From Bacteroidales bacterium (GTDB lineage: Bacteria > Bacteroidota > Bacteroidia > Bacteroidales > F082), in NCBI GenBank assembly GCA_015489465.1, contig WFZS01000101.1, positions 1 through 37,578 of the forward strand: 37,578 nucleotides of DNA. The letters run 5' to 3'. Both the position numbers and the translations under genes were made by a program. The notes below the pieces were generated by a model that worked only from the letters and a program-made list of their open reading frames with translations, had not been told where the DNA came from and searched no databases. Below, in pieces: positions 7,087 through 16,234 of this stretch. The number at the start of each line of letters is the position of its first letter. Position 1 is the stretch's first letter.

Positions 7087-8106
7087 CTACAACGCCGACT
7101 CAAACTGTTTCAAAAATCTCATGTCGTTTTCAAAAAACAGTCTTAAATCATTAATTCTGTATTTTAACATTGTGATACGTTCTATGCCCATTCCAAAGGC
7201 ATAACCGGAATATTTCGTGCTATCGATGTTGCAGTTGCTCAAAACGTTGGGGTCAACCATTCCACAGCCGAGGATTTCAACCCAGCCGGTGTATTTACAT
7301 ACGTTACAACCTTTGCCGCCGCAAATGTTACACGAAACATCCATTTCCGCGGAAGGTTCCGTAAAAGGAAAGTATGAAGGACGAAAACGAATTCTTGTAT
7401 GTTCGCCGAAAAGCTCACGGGCAAAATAAAAGAGTGTTTGTTTAAGGTCGGCAAAGCTCACATCGGTATCAACGTACAAACCTTCAACCTGGTGGAATAT
7501 ACAGTGTGCACGTGCCGAAATAGCTTCGTTACGGAAAACACGCCCCGGGGAAATTGTCCTGATGGGCGGTTGAGTATTTTCCATAACCCTTACCTGTACC
7601 GACGAAGTATGAGTTCTCAGGGCAATGTCAGGGTCTTTTTCTATAAAAAAGGTATCCTGCATATCCCTTGCCGGGTGGTCGGGCGGGAAATTCAATGCCG
7701 TAAAGTTATGAAAGTCATCTTCTATTTCCGGACCTTCGGAAACGACAAATCCAATTCTGGAAAAAATGTCTATTATCTCGTTTCTTACTATTGAAAGAGG
7801 ATGACGGGTTCCCAACGGGGCTTCAACAGGCAACGTAAGGTCGTAACCCGAACTCTTGGTTTCGGTTGTTGAATCGAGTTTTTCTTTCAATGCAACTATC
7901 TTTTCCTGAACGGCTTTTTTCAAGCCGTTTATAAGCTGTCCCATCTCTTTCCTCTCTTCTGGAGCAACATTTTTAAAATCGGCAAACAGTGCGGGAATAA
8001 GACCTTTTTTACTTAAAAATTTCAGTCTGAATTGCTCCAGTTGGTCATAAGTTTCCGCATTAAAGGCTTTTACTTCTTCGAGATATTGATTTATTTTTTC
8101 TTTCAT
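7087..8106 (-). CDS. pheS: Phenylalanine--tRNA ligase alpha subunit
   Basis: A 339-residue class II aminoacyl-tRNA synthetase catalytic subunit that charges tRNA-Phe in the cytoplasm with PheT. The N-terminal about 90 residues form the tRNA-binding coiled coil. The catalytic core starts at GTRHPLS. It shows the motif 2 region (SPGRVFRNEAISARAHCIFHQVEGL), the Phe-pocket segment RPSYFPFTEPSAEMDVSC, a CxxCGGKGCNVC zinc-like cluster typical of many bacterial PheS, and motif 3 GYAFGMGIERITML near the end. The length is normal and the gene looks complete. It lies 35 bp downstream of the cyclophilin gene on the same strand. pheT is not in the window. Confidence 0.97.
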   Translation of the reverse strand: MKEKINQYLEEVKAFNAETYDQLEQFRLKFLSKKGLIPALFADFKNVAPEERKEMGQLINGLKKAVQEKIVALKEKLDSTTETKSSGYDLTLPVEAPLGTRHPLSIVRNEIIDIFSRIGFVVSEGPEIEDDFHNFTALNFPPDHPARDMQDTFFIEKDPDIALRTHTSSVQVRVMENTQPPIRTISPGRVFRNEAISARAHCIFHQVEGLYVDTDVSFADLKQTLFYFARELFGEHTRIRFRPSYFPFTEPSAEMDVSCNICGGKGCNVCKYTGWVEILGCGMVDPNVLSNCNIDSTKYSGYAFGMGIERITMLKYRINDLRLFFENDMRFLKQFESAL

Positions 8107-8141
8107 CGGATTTTTTTCAAAAAAATTTATGTGATAACGTA

Positions 8142-8774
8142 TTATTCCAGTATTTCTATTGACATTGTAACAGGTTCCAAAGGTTTATCACCGGGACCGG
8201 TTTTAACGGAAGCAATTTTATCAATTACGTCAAAGCCGTCAAGAACTTCTCCGAAAACCGTATAACCGCCGTCAAGATGCGGAGTGCCGCCAATTGTTTT
8301 ATAAACCTGACGTTCTTCTTTTGTAAATTTATGACCTGTAACGGCTTCCACTCTGTCAAGATATTGGTCTGTAACGACCTCGCCTTGAACAATATAAAAT
8401 TGCGAACCCGACGACCTCTTTTCAGGATTTACATTGTCTCCCATTCTGGCAGCAGCCAAAGCTCCCTTTTTATGAAAATGATTGGGTCTTATTTCAGCCT
8501 CTATGGTGTAACCCGGGTCGGTTCTGCCGTCTTTGTTACTCCCGCCTTGAATCATAAAATTTTTAATCACCCTGTGAAACGGTGAACCTTCGTACCATCC
8601 TTCTTTTACCAACTTTATAAAATTATCCCTGTGTTTTGGTGTATCATTATAAAGTTTGGCAGTGATATCACCGAATTTGGTATGAATTACAATCAGCGTT
8701 TCGGGTTTCGTGGTCTGTGCCATAATTTGAATACTTAATGTTAAAATCAATATTGAAATAATGTTTCTTAGCAT
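8142..8774 (-). CDS. Exported cyclophilin-type peptidyl-prolyl cis-trans isomerase
   Basis: A 210-residue protein. Residues 1-19 are a hydrophobic signal peptide ending in IMAQ, so it is probably exported to the periplasm. The cyclophilin domain follows, with GDITAKLYNDTPKHRDNFI, the active-site segment FHRVIKNFMIQGG (the catalytic Arg follows FH), GSQFYI and a final HLDGGYTVFGEVLDGFDVIDKI. It catalyses proline cis-trans isomerisation in folding proteins. A short insertion around HKFTKEERQVYKTIGG separates the domain halves, as in other Bacteroidota homologues. It may be transcribed together with pheS. Confidence 0.93.
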   Translation of the reverse strand: MLRNIISILILTLSIQIMAQTTKPETLIVIHTKFGDITAKLYNDTPKHRDNFIKLVKEGWYEGSPFHRVIKNFMIQGGSNKDGRTDPGYTIEAEIRPNHFHKKGALAAARMGDNVNPEKRSSGSQFYIVQGEVVTDQYLDRVEAVTGHKFTKEERQVYKTIGGTPHLDGGYTVFGEVLDGFDVIDKIASVKTGPGDKPLEPVTMSIEILE

Positions 8775-8918
8775 CGTAATTTATCTTTACCGTTGAATCT
8801 GCGAAATTAAAAAAAATAGGTTTACCAATTGTAATAAACCGTACAACCGGTTTCAATTGAAAGTGAATAAAAAAAGTTTCTTTCCTATTCCTGTGTATTA
8901 TTTTTTTAAGCCCCCTGT

Positions 8919-9000
8919 ATATCGATGTGTAATGGTTTGTTACGCTACCAATGACGTCTTTTTAGTTACCAGAATATCAATGTGTTAGTATTGTCACGCT
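8919..9000 (+). repeat. Pair of degenerate about 28-bp direct repeats
   Basis: Unit 1 is 8919-8946 and unit 2 is 8974-9000. Each starts with ATATC(G/A)ATGTGT, continues through a 5-6 nt variable stretch, and ends with TTGT(T/C)ACGCT. The units are 27 nt apart and differ by a few substitutions and one indel. The second unit runs directly into the palindrome at 8992. Confidence 0.7.
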
Positions 9001-9022
9001 GAGCTACGTCGAATGCGTGACA
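8992..9022. repeat. Palindromic intergenic element, copy 1
   Basis: Perfect 8-bp arms TGTCACGC (8992-8999) and GCGTGACA (9015-9022) flank a core TGAGCTACGTCGAA. The core resembles the TGAGCTTGTCGAA-type short palindromes I recall as scattered intergenic repeats in many Bacteroidota genomes. Confidence 0.65.
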
Positions 9023-9048
9023 GCGGGCGGGCAAATTCCTTTCCCTGC

Positions 9049-9071
9049 CATGGTTCGACCAGCTCACCATG
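9049..9071. repeat. Palindromic intergenic element, copy 2 (inverted)
   Basis: Arms CATGGT (9049-9054) and ACCATG (9066-9071) flank a core reading TTCGACCAGCTCA. This is the reverse complement of the copy 1 core apart from the central bases (TGAGCTGGTCGAA). The two elements are thus inverted copies of one family with different arms. Confidence 0.6.
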
Positions 9072-9401
9072 ACTGCCTGTTCCACCTTTTTACAACGTCA
9101 TTTACTGATTGTTGAAAATTTATTTTCTTCCCCCTCACTATGACTACCTCCTCAACCTCCCGACGTTTCCGACCTTCGACCTTTTTACATTCCGACCTTC
9201 CGACGACAGCACAATAACACTACGAAACACAGAGACAGCATACGGTTAACTCTGCCCGATTAACGAATAACTTTTAAGATACCCAACCTTTCAACTTTTG
9301 ACTCTCAGAGTTTCAACTATTTGCAAAAAACCCTTTTTTTACATTACTAATCGGCTCGATATTTGTTTTAATTTAGCTTTTTAAATTTCTCATTGATATT
9401 T

Positions 9402-12400
9402 ATGGTAAAAGCAACAGAAAAATATTTGCGGTTATTTATAACAATACTGTTGTTTCTTGCTGTTACTATGCCCGTAAAGTCACAGTTTTATAACGGAACC
9501 AATATGACTTTCGGCAAAAACCGGGTTCAGTACAGGCAATTTTTCTGGACATATTACAGGTTTGATGATTTTGATACCTATTTTTATTTAAACGGAAAAA
9601 ATCTTGCCATCTATCTTTCCAAATATGCTGACAAGGAGATTCCATTAATGGAAGATAAACTCGGTATAGGACTTAGCCATAAAATTAAGTTTATCGTTTT
9701 TAACAACCTTTCCGACTTCAAACAAAGCAACATAGGTCTGTATCAGGAAAATGAAGAAAACTCTAATGTAGGAGGAACCGTAAAAATTATAGGTTCAAGA
9801 GTTATGGTTTATTTTGACGGAAACTACAAGAACTTTGAAAAGCAGATACGCAGTGCCATAGCTCAGGTTTTGGTAAATGACTTGTTTTTCGGAGCTTCTT
9901 TGGGACAACAGGTTAAATCTTCCATTTTCGGTAATTTACCCGGATGGTACACGGAAGGCTTGATATCTTATTTGGCAGAAGACTGGGATGTGGATATAGA
10001 TAACAAAGTGCGTGACGGAATATTATCCGGAAGGTATAAAAAGTTGAAAAATCTTTCCGGTGATGATGCGGTGGTTGCAGGTCATTCTTTATGGCGTTTT
10101 ATTGCGGAAAGATATGGAAAAGCCACAATTTCCAATATTATTATGATGACCGGAAGCAGTTCAAATGTTAAAAAAGGATTCCTTTATGTTCTGGGAATAC
10201 CCTATAAAACATTGCTTAAAGAATGGCGCGACTTTTACGTAAACGAGTATTCAAACTTTCTCAATAATAAAAACGAACCTTTAAACAAGGTGAAAAAAAT
10301 AAAACATAAAGAAGATGTGGTTTATTACGGGCCTCACATAAATCCGCAAGGAAATATTTTGGCATACGTAGCCAATGAAAGGGGAAAATATAAATTGTTT
10401 GTATATGATTTGATAAGAAACAAAAAACGCAGGTTGTTTAAAAGGGGAACATTGTCAAGTACTAAAACCGATTACAGTTTTCCTGTAATGGCATGGCATC
10501 CCAATGGAAAAATCCTCGCTTTTGAAATAGAAAGAAAAGGTCTTTTGTGGTTGTTTTTTTACGATTTTGAACACAGGAAGTTTATAAAAAGGAGACTTTA
10601 TGAAGTTCAGAAAGTAACGGACATGTCCTATTCCGACGACGGGCAGACACTGGTAATGTCAGCTGTGGAAAAAGGTAAACCCGATATCTTTCTTTATAAT
10701 GTGGGAGCATCTTCGTTTGAAAGAATTACCAACGATTTCTATACAGATTTAAATCCTTCCTTTATAAATAATTCAACGAAAATAGTTTTCAGCTCCAACC
10801 GTCTTAGCGACACTTTAGGTGTTGACATGCCTGAGAATATGACAGAGCAGCCGTCGAATTTCGACCTTTTCGTTTACGATTATAAATCTGGAAATAAAAT
10901 TTTAAAAAGAATTACAAAAACGCCGTTGGCAAACGAAATTCAACCTGAAGAGGTTTCAAAAAATACCATTTCTTATTTGTCTGATGAAAGCGGAATTTAC
11001 AATGCTTATATGGCGTCTGTTGACAGCGCCGTTGAATCGGTTGATACAGTGGTCCATTACCGGTATTTTGTTACTAACAAGGTGTTGACAAACTATAACC
11101 GTAATATTATAGAGCAGCATGTCAGCAAACAGTCTCATAAAAAAGCTATGGTATTTTATAAAGACGGTTATAATTACATTTACACTGAGGACGTTCCCGG
11201 TTTCAATGAGGCCGAATCCGTTAAGCCGACATATACGAAATATATGCTGGAAAAAAAACGTGAATATAACAAGCTCTTGGCAAAACTGAAAAAACATAAC
11301 TCAAGAAGCCGTGAAGAAAAAATAGAGGAGCCCGTAAAACGAAAATTCAAAAGGTTTGAAATGGTATATGTTGATGAAAATGGAAATGAAGTAATCGGTA
11401 AACCTAAAAAAGAAAAAGTCATCAAGATAGATGCCAACGGACAGTTGTTGGTTGTCGATGAAGGGGAAAACTCCGGTAAACCGTTGGAAATTCCTATAAG
11501 GCGTAATTACTATACTCAATATTATATTGACAATATGGTTACGCAAGTTGATTTTACTTATTTAAATCAGGGATATCAGCCTTTTACAGGTCAAGGTGGT
11601 GTAGTAAATCAATATCCCGGATTTAATATGAATTTTAAGCTGGGTATAACAGATTTGATGAACGACCACAGGTTGATGGGAGGAGTGAGGTTTAATTTCA
11701 GTTTATTGAATAACGAATATTTGGCAAGTTACAGTGACCAGAAAAAACGTTTGGATAAAGAAATTATTTTTCACAGAAATACCATAGAAGGTTATGGAGC
11801 ACAATACCAATATATTAATGTTCATACCCATGAGGTGTTTTATAAATTAAAATGGCCTTTTAACGAAGCTTTGAGCATAAGGGGAACATTTCACTTACGT
11901 AATGATGCTTATGTAACTACGGCTACCGACATGATTAGCTTGACAACACCTACATATTACGAAAATTGGGGAGGGTTTATAGCATCTCTCGTATATGATG
12001 ATTCCAGAAGCTTAGGACTGAATTTGCATAGAGGGTGGCGATGGAAAATATTTGCGGAATACAATCAATTGCTTAAAAAAGGATTGAACAATCTAATTGT
12101 TTTCGGCTTTGATTTCAGGAATTACCTGAGAATACACAGGAACTTTATTTGGGCTAACAGACTTGCCGGAAGTGCGTCTATGGGAAACCACCGCTTGTTA
12201 TATTATATGGGAGGTGTGGATAATTGGATAGCACCTAAATATGACCATACTCTTATTGATCCCCGAGTGAGATACGGATTTCAAACCCTTGCAACAAATA
12301 TGAGAGGGCATTACCAAAATGTCAGAAATGGAAGTAATTTTATATTAATCAACAGTGAGTTGAGATTCCCGGTATTTCAATACTTTTCCCAAGCACCGTT

Positions 12401-12713
12401 AAGTTCGCAATTTTTGAGGAGTTTTCAAGTTGTTACTTTTGGTGATGTGGGAACTGCATGGACGGGAGTTTCCCCGTTTGCACCTTTTACATATTTTGTT
12501 GACAGTGGTCCTTATCATATTACCGTGGAAGTTCAGAAAGAACCCGTCGTTGCCGGTTTCGGTTTCGGAGCAAGGGCATACTTGCTCGGATATTTTGTAC
12601 GTGGTGACGTAGCTTGGGGTATCGAAGACGGTAAGATTGTTCAAAGGGTCAATAAAAAAGGAAGGCTTTCAAAAGCTCCTGTTTTCTATTTTTCTTTAAA
12701 TCTTGATTTTTAA
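9402..12713 (+). CDS. TolB-like beta-propeller outer-membrane protein
   Basis: A 1103-residue protein. ATG 9402 is preferred to a TTG 9 bp upstream. A signal peptide covers about residues 1-28 (ending PVKS). Residues about 30-290 resemble a peptidase-MA-like domain with LPGWYTEGLISYLAEDW, but the HExxH zinc motif expected upstream is absent, so it is probably inactive. WD40/PD40-type propeller repeats follow at about 300-540 (e.g. NPQGNILAYVANERGKYKLF, FINNSTKIVFSSNR). Then comes a charged Lys/Glu linker, and a C-terminal region (about 750-1103) with amphipathic strands ending FYFSLNLDF, like an outer-membrane beta-barrel. It is usually annotated in Bacteroidota as a TolB/biopolymer-transport homologue; exact function unknown. 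The TSUP gene starts 3 bp after its stop. Confidence 0.8.
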   Translation: MVKATEKYLRLFITILLFLAVTMPVKSQFYNGTNMTFGKNRVQYRQFFWTYYRFDDFDTYFYLNGKNLAIYLSKYADKEIPLMEDKLGIGLSHKIKFIVFNNLSDFKQSNIGLYQENEENSNVGGTVKIIGSRVMVYFDGNYKNFEKQIRSAIAQVLVNDLFFGASLGQQVKSSIFGNLPGWYTEGLISYLAEDWDVDIDNKVRDGILSGRYKKLKNLSGDDAVVAGHSLWRFIAERYGKATISNIIMMTGSSSNVKKGFLYVLGIPYKTLLKEWRDFYVNEYSNFLNNKNEPLNKVKKIKHKEDVVYYGPHINPQGNILAYVANERGKYKLFVYDLIRNKKRRLFKRGTLSSTKTDYSFPVMAWHPNGKILAFEIERKGLLWLFFYDFEHRKFIKRRLYEVQKVTDMSYSDDGQTLVMSAVEKGKPDIFLYNVGASSFERITNDFYTDLNPSFINNSTKIVFSSNRLSDTLGVDMPENMTEQPSNFDLFVYDYKSGNKILKRITKTPLANEIQPEEVSKNTISYLSDESGIYNAYMASVDSAVESVDTVVHYRYFVTNKVLTNYNRNIIEQHVSKQSHKKAMVFYKDGYNYIYTEDVPGFNEAESVKPTYTKYMLEKKREYNKLLAKLKKHNSRSREEKIEEPVKRKFKRFEMVYVDENGNEVIGKPKKEKVIKIDANGQLLVVDEGENSGKPLEIPIRRNYYTQYYIDNMVTQVDFTYLNQGYQPFTGQGGVVNQYPGFNMNFKLGITDLMNDHRLMGGVRFNFSLLNNEYLASYSDQKKRLDKEIIFHRNTIEGYGAQYQYINVHTHEVFYKLKWPFNEALSIRGTFHLRNDAYVTTATDMISLTTPTYYENWGGFIASLVYDDSRSLGLNLHRGWRWKIFAEYNQLLKKGLNNLIVFGFDFRNYLRIHRNFIWANRLAGSASMGNHRLLYYMGGVDNWIAPKYDHTLIDPRVRYGFQTLATNMRGHYQNVRNGSNFILINSELRFPVFQYFSQAPLSSQFLRSFQVVTFGDVGTAWTGVSPFAPFTYFVDSGPYHITVEVQKEPVVAGFGFGARAYLLGYFVRGDVAWGIEDGKIVQRVNKKGRLSKAPVFYFSLNLDF

Positions 12714-12716
12714 AAT

Positions 12717-13097
12717 ATGCAAAATAAAATGAGTTTATCGGTAGTATTGATTTTAATAACTATTGGCCTTGTTGCCGGAATTTTTAGCGGACTTATAGGC
12801 ATAGGTGGAGCCATAATAATAATACCTTCGTTAATATTTTTTCTTGGAATGGATCAATATGAAGCACAGGGGACGAGCTTGGCCACTTTATTGTTGCCAA
12901 TAGGATTATTGGCTGTTTACAATTATTATAAAGCCGGTGAGTTAAATATAAAATATGCCATGATAATTGCAGGAGCATTTTTTATAGGTGGTTATTTGGG
13001 TTCAAAAATAGCTTTAAACCTTCCTGTTGAAACGCTCAAACGTATTTTTGCTTTGGTTTTGATGTTTATCGCAATCAAGATGTTTTTAGGAAAATAA
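12717..13097 (+). CDS. Half-size TSUP (TauE/SafE) family permease
   Basis: A 126-residue integral membrane protein with four predicted transmembrane helices (about residues 6-33, 46-66, 79-99 and 104-123). It carries the TSUP signature GLVAGIFSGLIGIGGAIIIIPSL, followed by QGTSLATLLLP. Full-length TauE/SafE sulfite or organosulfur exporters contain two such repeats (about 250 residues). This protein has one and is not frameshifted, so it probably acts as a dimer, as proposed for other half-size TSUP proteins. Its substrate cannot be inferred. It lies 3 bp after the TolB-like gene, probably in the same transcript. Confidence 0.88.
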   Translation: MQNKMSLSVVLILITIGLVAGIFSGLIGIGGAIIIIPSLIFFLGMDQYEAQGTSLATLLLPIGLLAVYNYYKAGELNIKYAMIIAGAFFIGGYLGSKIALNLPVETLKRIFALVLMFIAIKMFLGK

Positions 13098-13330
13098 AAA
13101 TTTCCGTAATTTAAAATTGTGCCAAAGTTTTTAGGAATAAAATTTTTTTGAAAATAATTTTTAAAAGGCGCGTTTTTTAAGGCACATTTTTTATTAACAT
13201 ACCTCTTGTGGAAAAAAAAATTGGAGTCAAATTTTTTCTTGTCTTATATTGCCGAACTTTTGGTTGTCAAAGTGGTGAAAGTGAGTAATCTCATAATCAA
13301 TTAGTTAACCTTTTAAAAAATTATAAGTCC

Positions 13331-16174
13331 ATGGAACTTGATTTATTCTCGAGTGTTGAAGAGACAAAAAATGTTGAATCGGTAGAACAAGAAGGTAAAA
13401 AAACGGAAGAAAAAGAATTTTATGAAAAATTAAAAAATGAACGCAGGAAAAATGATCTTGCAGCCAACGTTGAGAAAAACGATTTACCGTTACAAAACGT
13501 ATCTTTTAAAAAAGAAGTTTTAAAAGGAGTAACGGAAGATAAAAAGGAAAAAGAGGCGGAAAATATTTCAACCGGGGCACCAAAGGTAAAACTCGATGAG
13601 AATAAATCGGAGAAAGAGGAGTTGAAACCTTTTTCCCATGAAGAAATTTTGGAATCATCCACAAAATATTTTGACGGAGATACTTTGGCGGCTAACGTGT
13701 GGATGAATAAATATGCATTAAAAGACAGTTCCGGTAATATTTACGAATTGAATCCGGACCGGATGCACCGTAGAATTGCACGCGAATTTGCCAGAATCGA
13801 GAAAAAATACCCTAACGGTCTTACTGAAGAAGAAATTTACGAGGTAATAAAAGATTTTAAATACATTGTGCCGCAGGGAAGTCCGATGGCAGGAATAGGA
13901 AATAATTTCCAGGTGTCTTCACTTTCAAACTGTTTTGTTATAGGTAATACAGGGAATTCCGATTCTTATGGCGGCATAATGAAGATTGACGAAGAACAGG
14001 TACAGTTGATGAAACGCAGGGGAGGAGTGGGACATGACCTTTCTCATATACGTCCCAAAGGAAGTCCAGTTCAAAATACCGCACTTACATCAACGGGCGT
14101 GGTTCCTTTTATGGAGAGATACTCCAATTCAACGCGTGAAGTGGCACAAGACGGACGTCGTGGTGCATTGATGCTTTCCATTAGTATCAAACATCCCGAT
14201 TCTGAGCATTTTATTGATGCCAAGATGGAATCGGGTAAAGTTACCGGAGCCAATATTTCCGTAAAGATTGATGATGAATTCATGCAAGCCGTTAAAGAAG
14301 GTAAAACATATGTTCAGCAATATCCGATAGATTCCGATAATCCGAAGTATAAAAAAGAGATTGATGCACGTAAGCTTTGGAATAAAATAATTCATAATGC
14401 ATGGGCATCAGCCGAACCCGGAGTTTTGTTTTGGGATACAATAATAAGAGAGTCTGTTGCGGATTCGTATGCCGAATACGGTTTTAAAACCGTTTCAACT
14501 AACCCTTGCGGCGAAATACCTTTGTGTCCGTACGACAGCTGCAGGTTGTTGGCAATGAATCTCTACAGTTATGTTAAAAATCCGTTTACTTCCGAAGCTG
14601 AATTTGACTTTGAATTGTTTAAAAAACACGTTCACATTGCACAGAGGTTGATGGACGACTTGGTTGACCTTGAAATAGAAAAGATTGACAGAATTCTCGA
14701 TAAAATAGCAAGCGACCCCGAGCCCGAAGAGATAAAATATGTTGAAAAACGTCTTTGGGAAAAAATACGTGAAAAAGCTTTGCAAGGTAGAAGAACAGGT
14801 ATCGGTATTACCGCCGAAGGCGATATGTTGGCTGCTTTGGGACTTCGTTACGGCTCCGAAGAAGCTATCAAATTTTCAGTAAGTGTTCATCGACTTTTGG
14901 CAATAGAAGCATACCGTTCTTCCGTGGATCTTTCGGCTGAAAGAGGGCCTTTCGGAGTTTTTGACTATGAGAAAGAAAAAGATAATCCGTTCATTAAAAG
15001 GATAGGTGAAGCTGCACCCGAGATAATTGAAAAAATGAAAAAGGTGGGCAGACGTAACATATCGATGCTTACGATAGCACCTACCGGTAGTGTTAGTATT
15101 TGTACACGTACTACCTCTGGAATAGAGCCCGTGTTTATGGTTTCGTACAAAAGAAGAAGAAAGGTTAATCCAAATGATAAAAATGTTGTTGTAAGTTTTG
15201 TTGATGAAGTTGGTGACGCTTGGGAAGAGTTTAATGTGTTTCATCCCAAATTCGAAGTGTGGTTAAAGAAAAACGGTTACAATGTTGAAGAAGTTAAAGG
15301 TTATGACGATGATAAATTGAACGAAATTATCAAAAAGTCACCTTATTATAAAGCGACTTCCGCCGATATCGATTGGTTGAGCAAGGTGAAGATGCAAGGA
15401 ATGATACAAAAATGGGTTGATCACTCTATAAGTGTTACGGTAAACGTGCCAAATGATGTTGACGAAAAACTTGTCAGCGATATTTATCTTACCGCTTGGG
15501 AAAGCGGCTGTAAAGGTATGACCATATACAGAGACGGATCGCGTGACGGAGTATTGATAAGTTCAAGTAAAAAGAAAGAAGATAAAAAGAAAGATGACGA
15601 TAACGGAGATGAAGTTTTCAAAGAAACAAAAGCTCCCCGTCGTCCTGCAATTCTTGAAGCCGACGTTATCAGATTCCAAAATAATTATGAAAAATGGATT
15701 GCTTTTATCGGTAAGTTGAATAATAAACCTTACGAGATATTTACCGGAAAAGCCGAAGATTTTTACTTGCCGCCTTGGGTTGATAAAGGTTGGATTATTA
15801 AAGTTAAAAATGCAAACGAAAAAGGCGAAACAAGATATGATTTCAGATTTAACGATAAACAGGGGTATAAAGTAACCTTTGAGGGTCTTTCACGTTCGTT
15901 TGATCCGGAATACTGGAACTATGCAAAACTTATTTCTGGTGTTTTGCGTCACGGTATGCCGATTCCTTATGCTATTGACTTGATTGATAACCTTAATGTA
16001 AAAGAGGATAACATTAATACTTGGAAAAACGGGGTGGTAAGAGCTTTGAAACGTTATATCCCAGACGGAACAAAAGCAAAAGGTACAAAATGTCCCGAAT
16101 GCGGTGAAGAGAGTGTTATCTATCAGGACGGTTGTTTAACATGTCAAAGTTGCGGATATTCAAAATGCGGTTGA
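13331..16174 (+). CDS. nrdJ: Adenosylcobalamin-dependent (class II) ribonucleotide reductase
   Basis: A 947-residue class II RNR that converts ribonucleotides to deoxyribonucleotides using a B12-generated thiyl radical. The finger-loop NPCGE begins at residue 391. Cys393 is the radical site, Glu395 the general acid/base, and Cys201 (SNCF) and Cys404 (YDSC) the redox pair; the 11-residue Cys393-Cys404 spacing equals that of the Thermotoga enzyme. APTGSVS lies near residue 580. The C-terminus carries the TSCPD-type domain (about 770-900) and a zinc-ribbon tail CPECGEES...CQSCGYSKCG with the re-reducing cysteines. Residues 1-105 are a highly charged, low-complexity extension that most family members lack. 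It stands alone, with a strong terminator after it. I see no cobalamin riboswitch in the 233 bp upstream. Confidence 0.96.
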   Translation: MELDLFSSVEETKNVESVEQEGKKTEEKEFYEKLKNERRKNDLAANVEKNDLPLQNVSFKKEVLKGVTEDKKEKEAENISTGAPKVKLDENKSEKEELKPFSHEEILESSTKYFDGDTLAANVWMNKYALKDSSGNIYELNPDRMHRRIAREFARIEKKYPNGLTEEEIYEVIKDFKYIVPQGSPMAGIGNNFQVSSLSNCFVIGNTGNSDSYGGIMKIDEEQVQLMKRRGGVGHDLSHIRPKGSPVQNTALTSTGVVPFMERYSNSTREVAQDGRRGALMLSISIKHPDSEHFIDAKMESGKVTGANISVKIDDEFMQAVKEGKTYVQQYPIDSDNPKYKKEIDARKLWNKIIHNAWASAEPGVLFWDTIIRESVADSYAEYGFKTVSTNPCGEIPLCPYDSCRLLAMNLYSYVKNPFTSEAEFDFELFKKHVHIAQRLMDDLVDLEIEKIDRILDKIASDPEPEEIKYVEKRLWEKIREKALQGRRTGIGITAEGDMLAALGLRYGSEEAIKFSVSVHRLLAIEAYRSSVDLSAERGPFGVFDYEKEKDNPFIKRIGEAAPEIIEKMKKVGRRNISMLTIAPTGSVSICTRTTSGIEPVFMVSYKRRRKVNPNDKNVVVSFVDEVGDAWEEFNVFHPKFEVWLKKNGYNVEEVKGYDDDKLNEIIKKSPYYKATSADIDWLSKVKMQGMIQKWVDHSISVTVNVPNDVDEKLVSDIYLTAWESGCKGMTIYRDGSRDGVLISSSKKKEDKKKDDDNGDEVFKETKAPRRPAILEADVIRFQNNYEKWIAFIGKLNNKPYEIFTGKAEDFYLPPWVDKGWIIKVKNANEKGETRYDFRFNDKQGYKVTFEGLSRSFDPEYWNYAKLISGVLRHGMPIPYAIDLIDNLNVKEDNINTWKNGVVRALKRYIPDGTKAKGTKCPECGEESVIYQDGCLTCQSCGYSKCG

Positions 16175-16203
16175 TTAATAAATAATTATAATTTTCACAA
16201 AAG

Positions 16204-16233
16204 AAAAACGGCTTCAAACGAAGCCGTTTTTTT
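16204..16233. terminator. Bidirectional intrinsic terminator between nrdJ and the T9SS gene
   Basis: AAAAACGGCTTC (16204-16215), a short AAAC loop and GAAGCCGTTTTTTT form a perfect GC-rich stem with U-runs in both orientations. It lies between convergent nrdJ (stop 16174) and the minus-strand gene ending at 16235. Confidence 0.95.
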
Positions 16234-16234
16234 A

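Larger units (their letters stand above)
8775..9401. other. 627-bp intergenic stretch with degenerate repeats, no gene seen
   Basis: I find no convincing coding region. The segment nearest the cyclophilin gene is AT-rich and presumably holds its promoter. The middle (8919-9071) holds two direct repeat units and two palindromes, listed separately. The stretch 9120-9210 is pyrimidine-rich with recurrent GACCTT/CCGAC words. The last about 100 bp are AT-rich and presumably hold the promoter of the TolB-like gene. Confidence 0.75.

Noticed and set aside
7399-7794. 131-codon plus-strand reading frame inside pheS
   Set aside because: It is antisense to a well-conserved housekeeping gene and has no protein-like features.
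8775-9401. CRISPR array in the repeat-bearing intergenic region
   Set aside because: Only two diverged direct repeats and two palindromes with unequal spacing; no regular repeat-spacer pattern and no cas genes.
12717-13097. TSUP permease gene as a frameshifted half of a longer gene
   Set aside because: The following 230 bp show no continuation of TSUP sequence in any frame, and single-repeat TSUP proteins are known, so it is taken as complete.
13098-13330. Cobalamin riboswitch or NrdR boxes upstream of nrdJ
   Set aside because: No B12-box-like sequence or paired 16-bp NrdR-type palindromes could be seen; the region is AT-rich with T-runs only.
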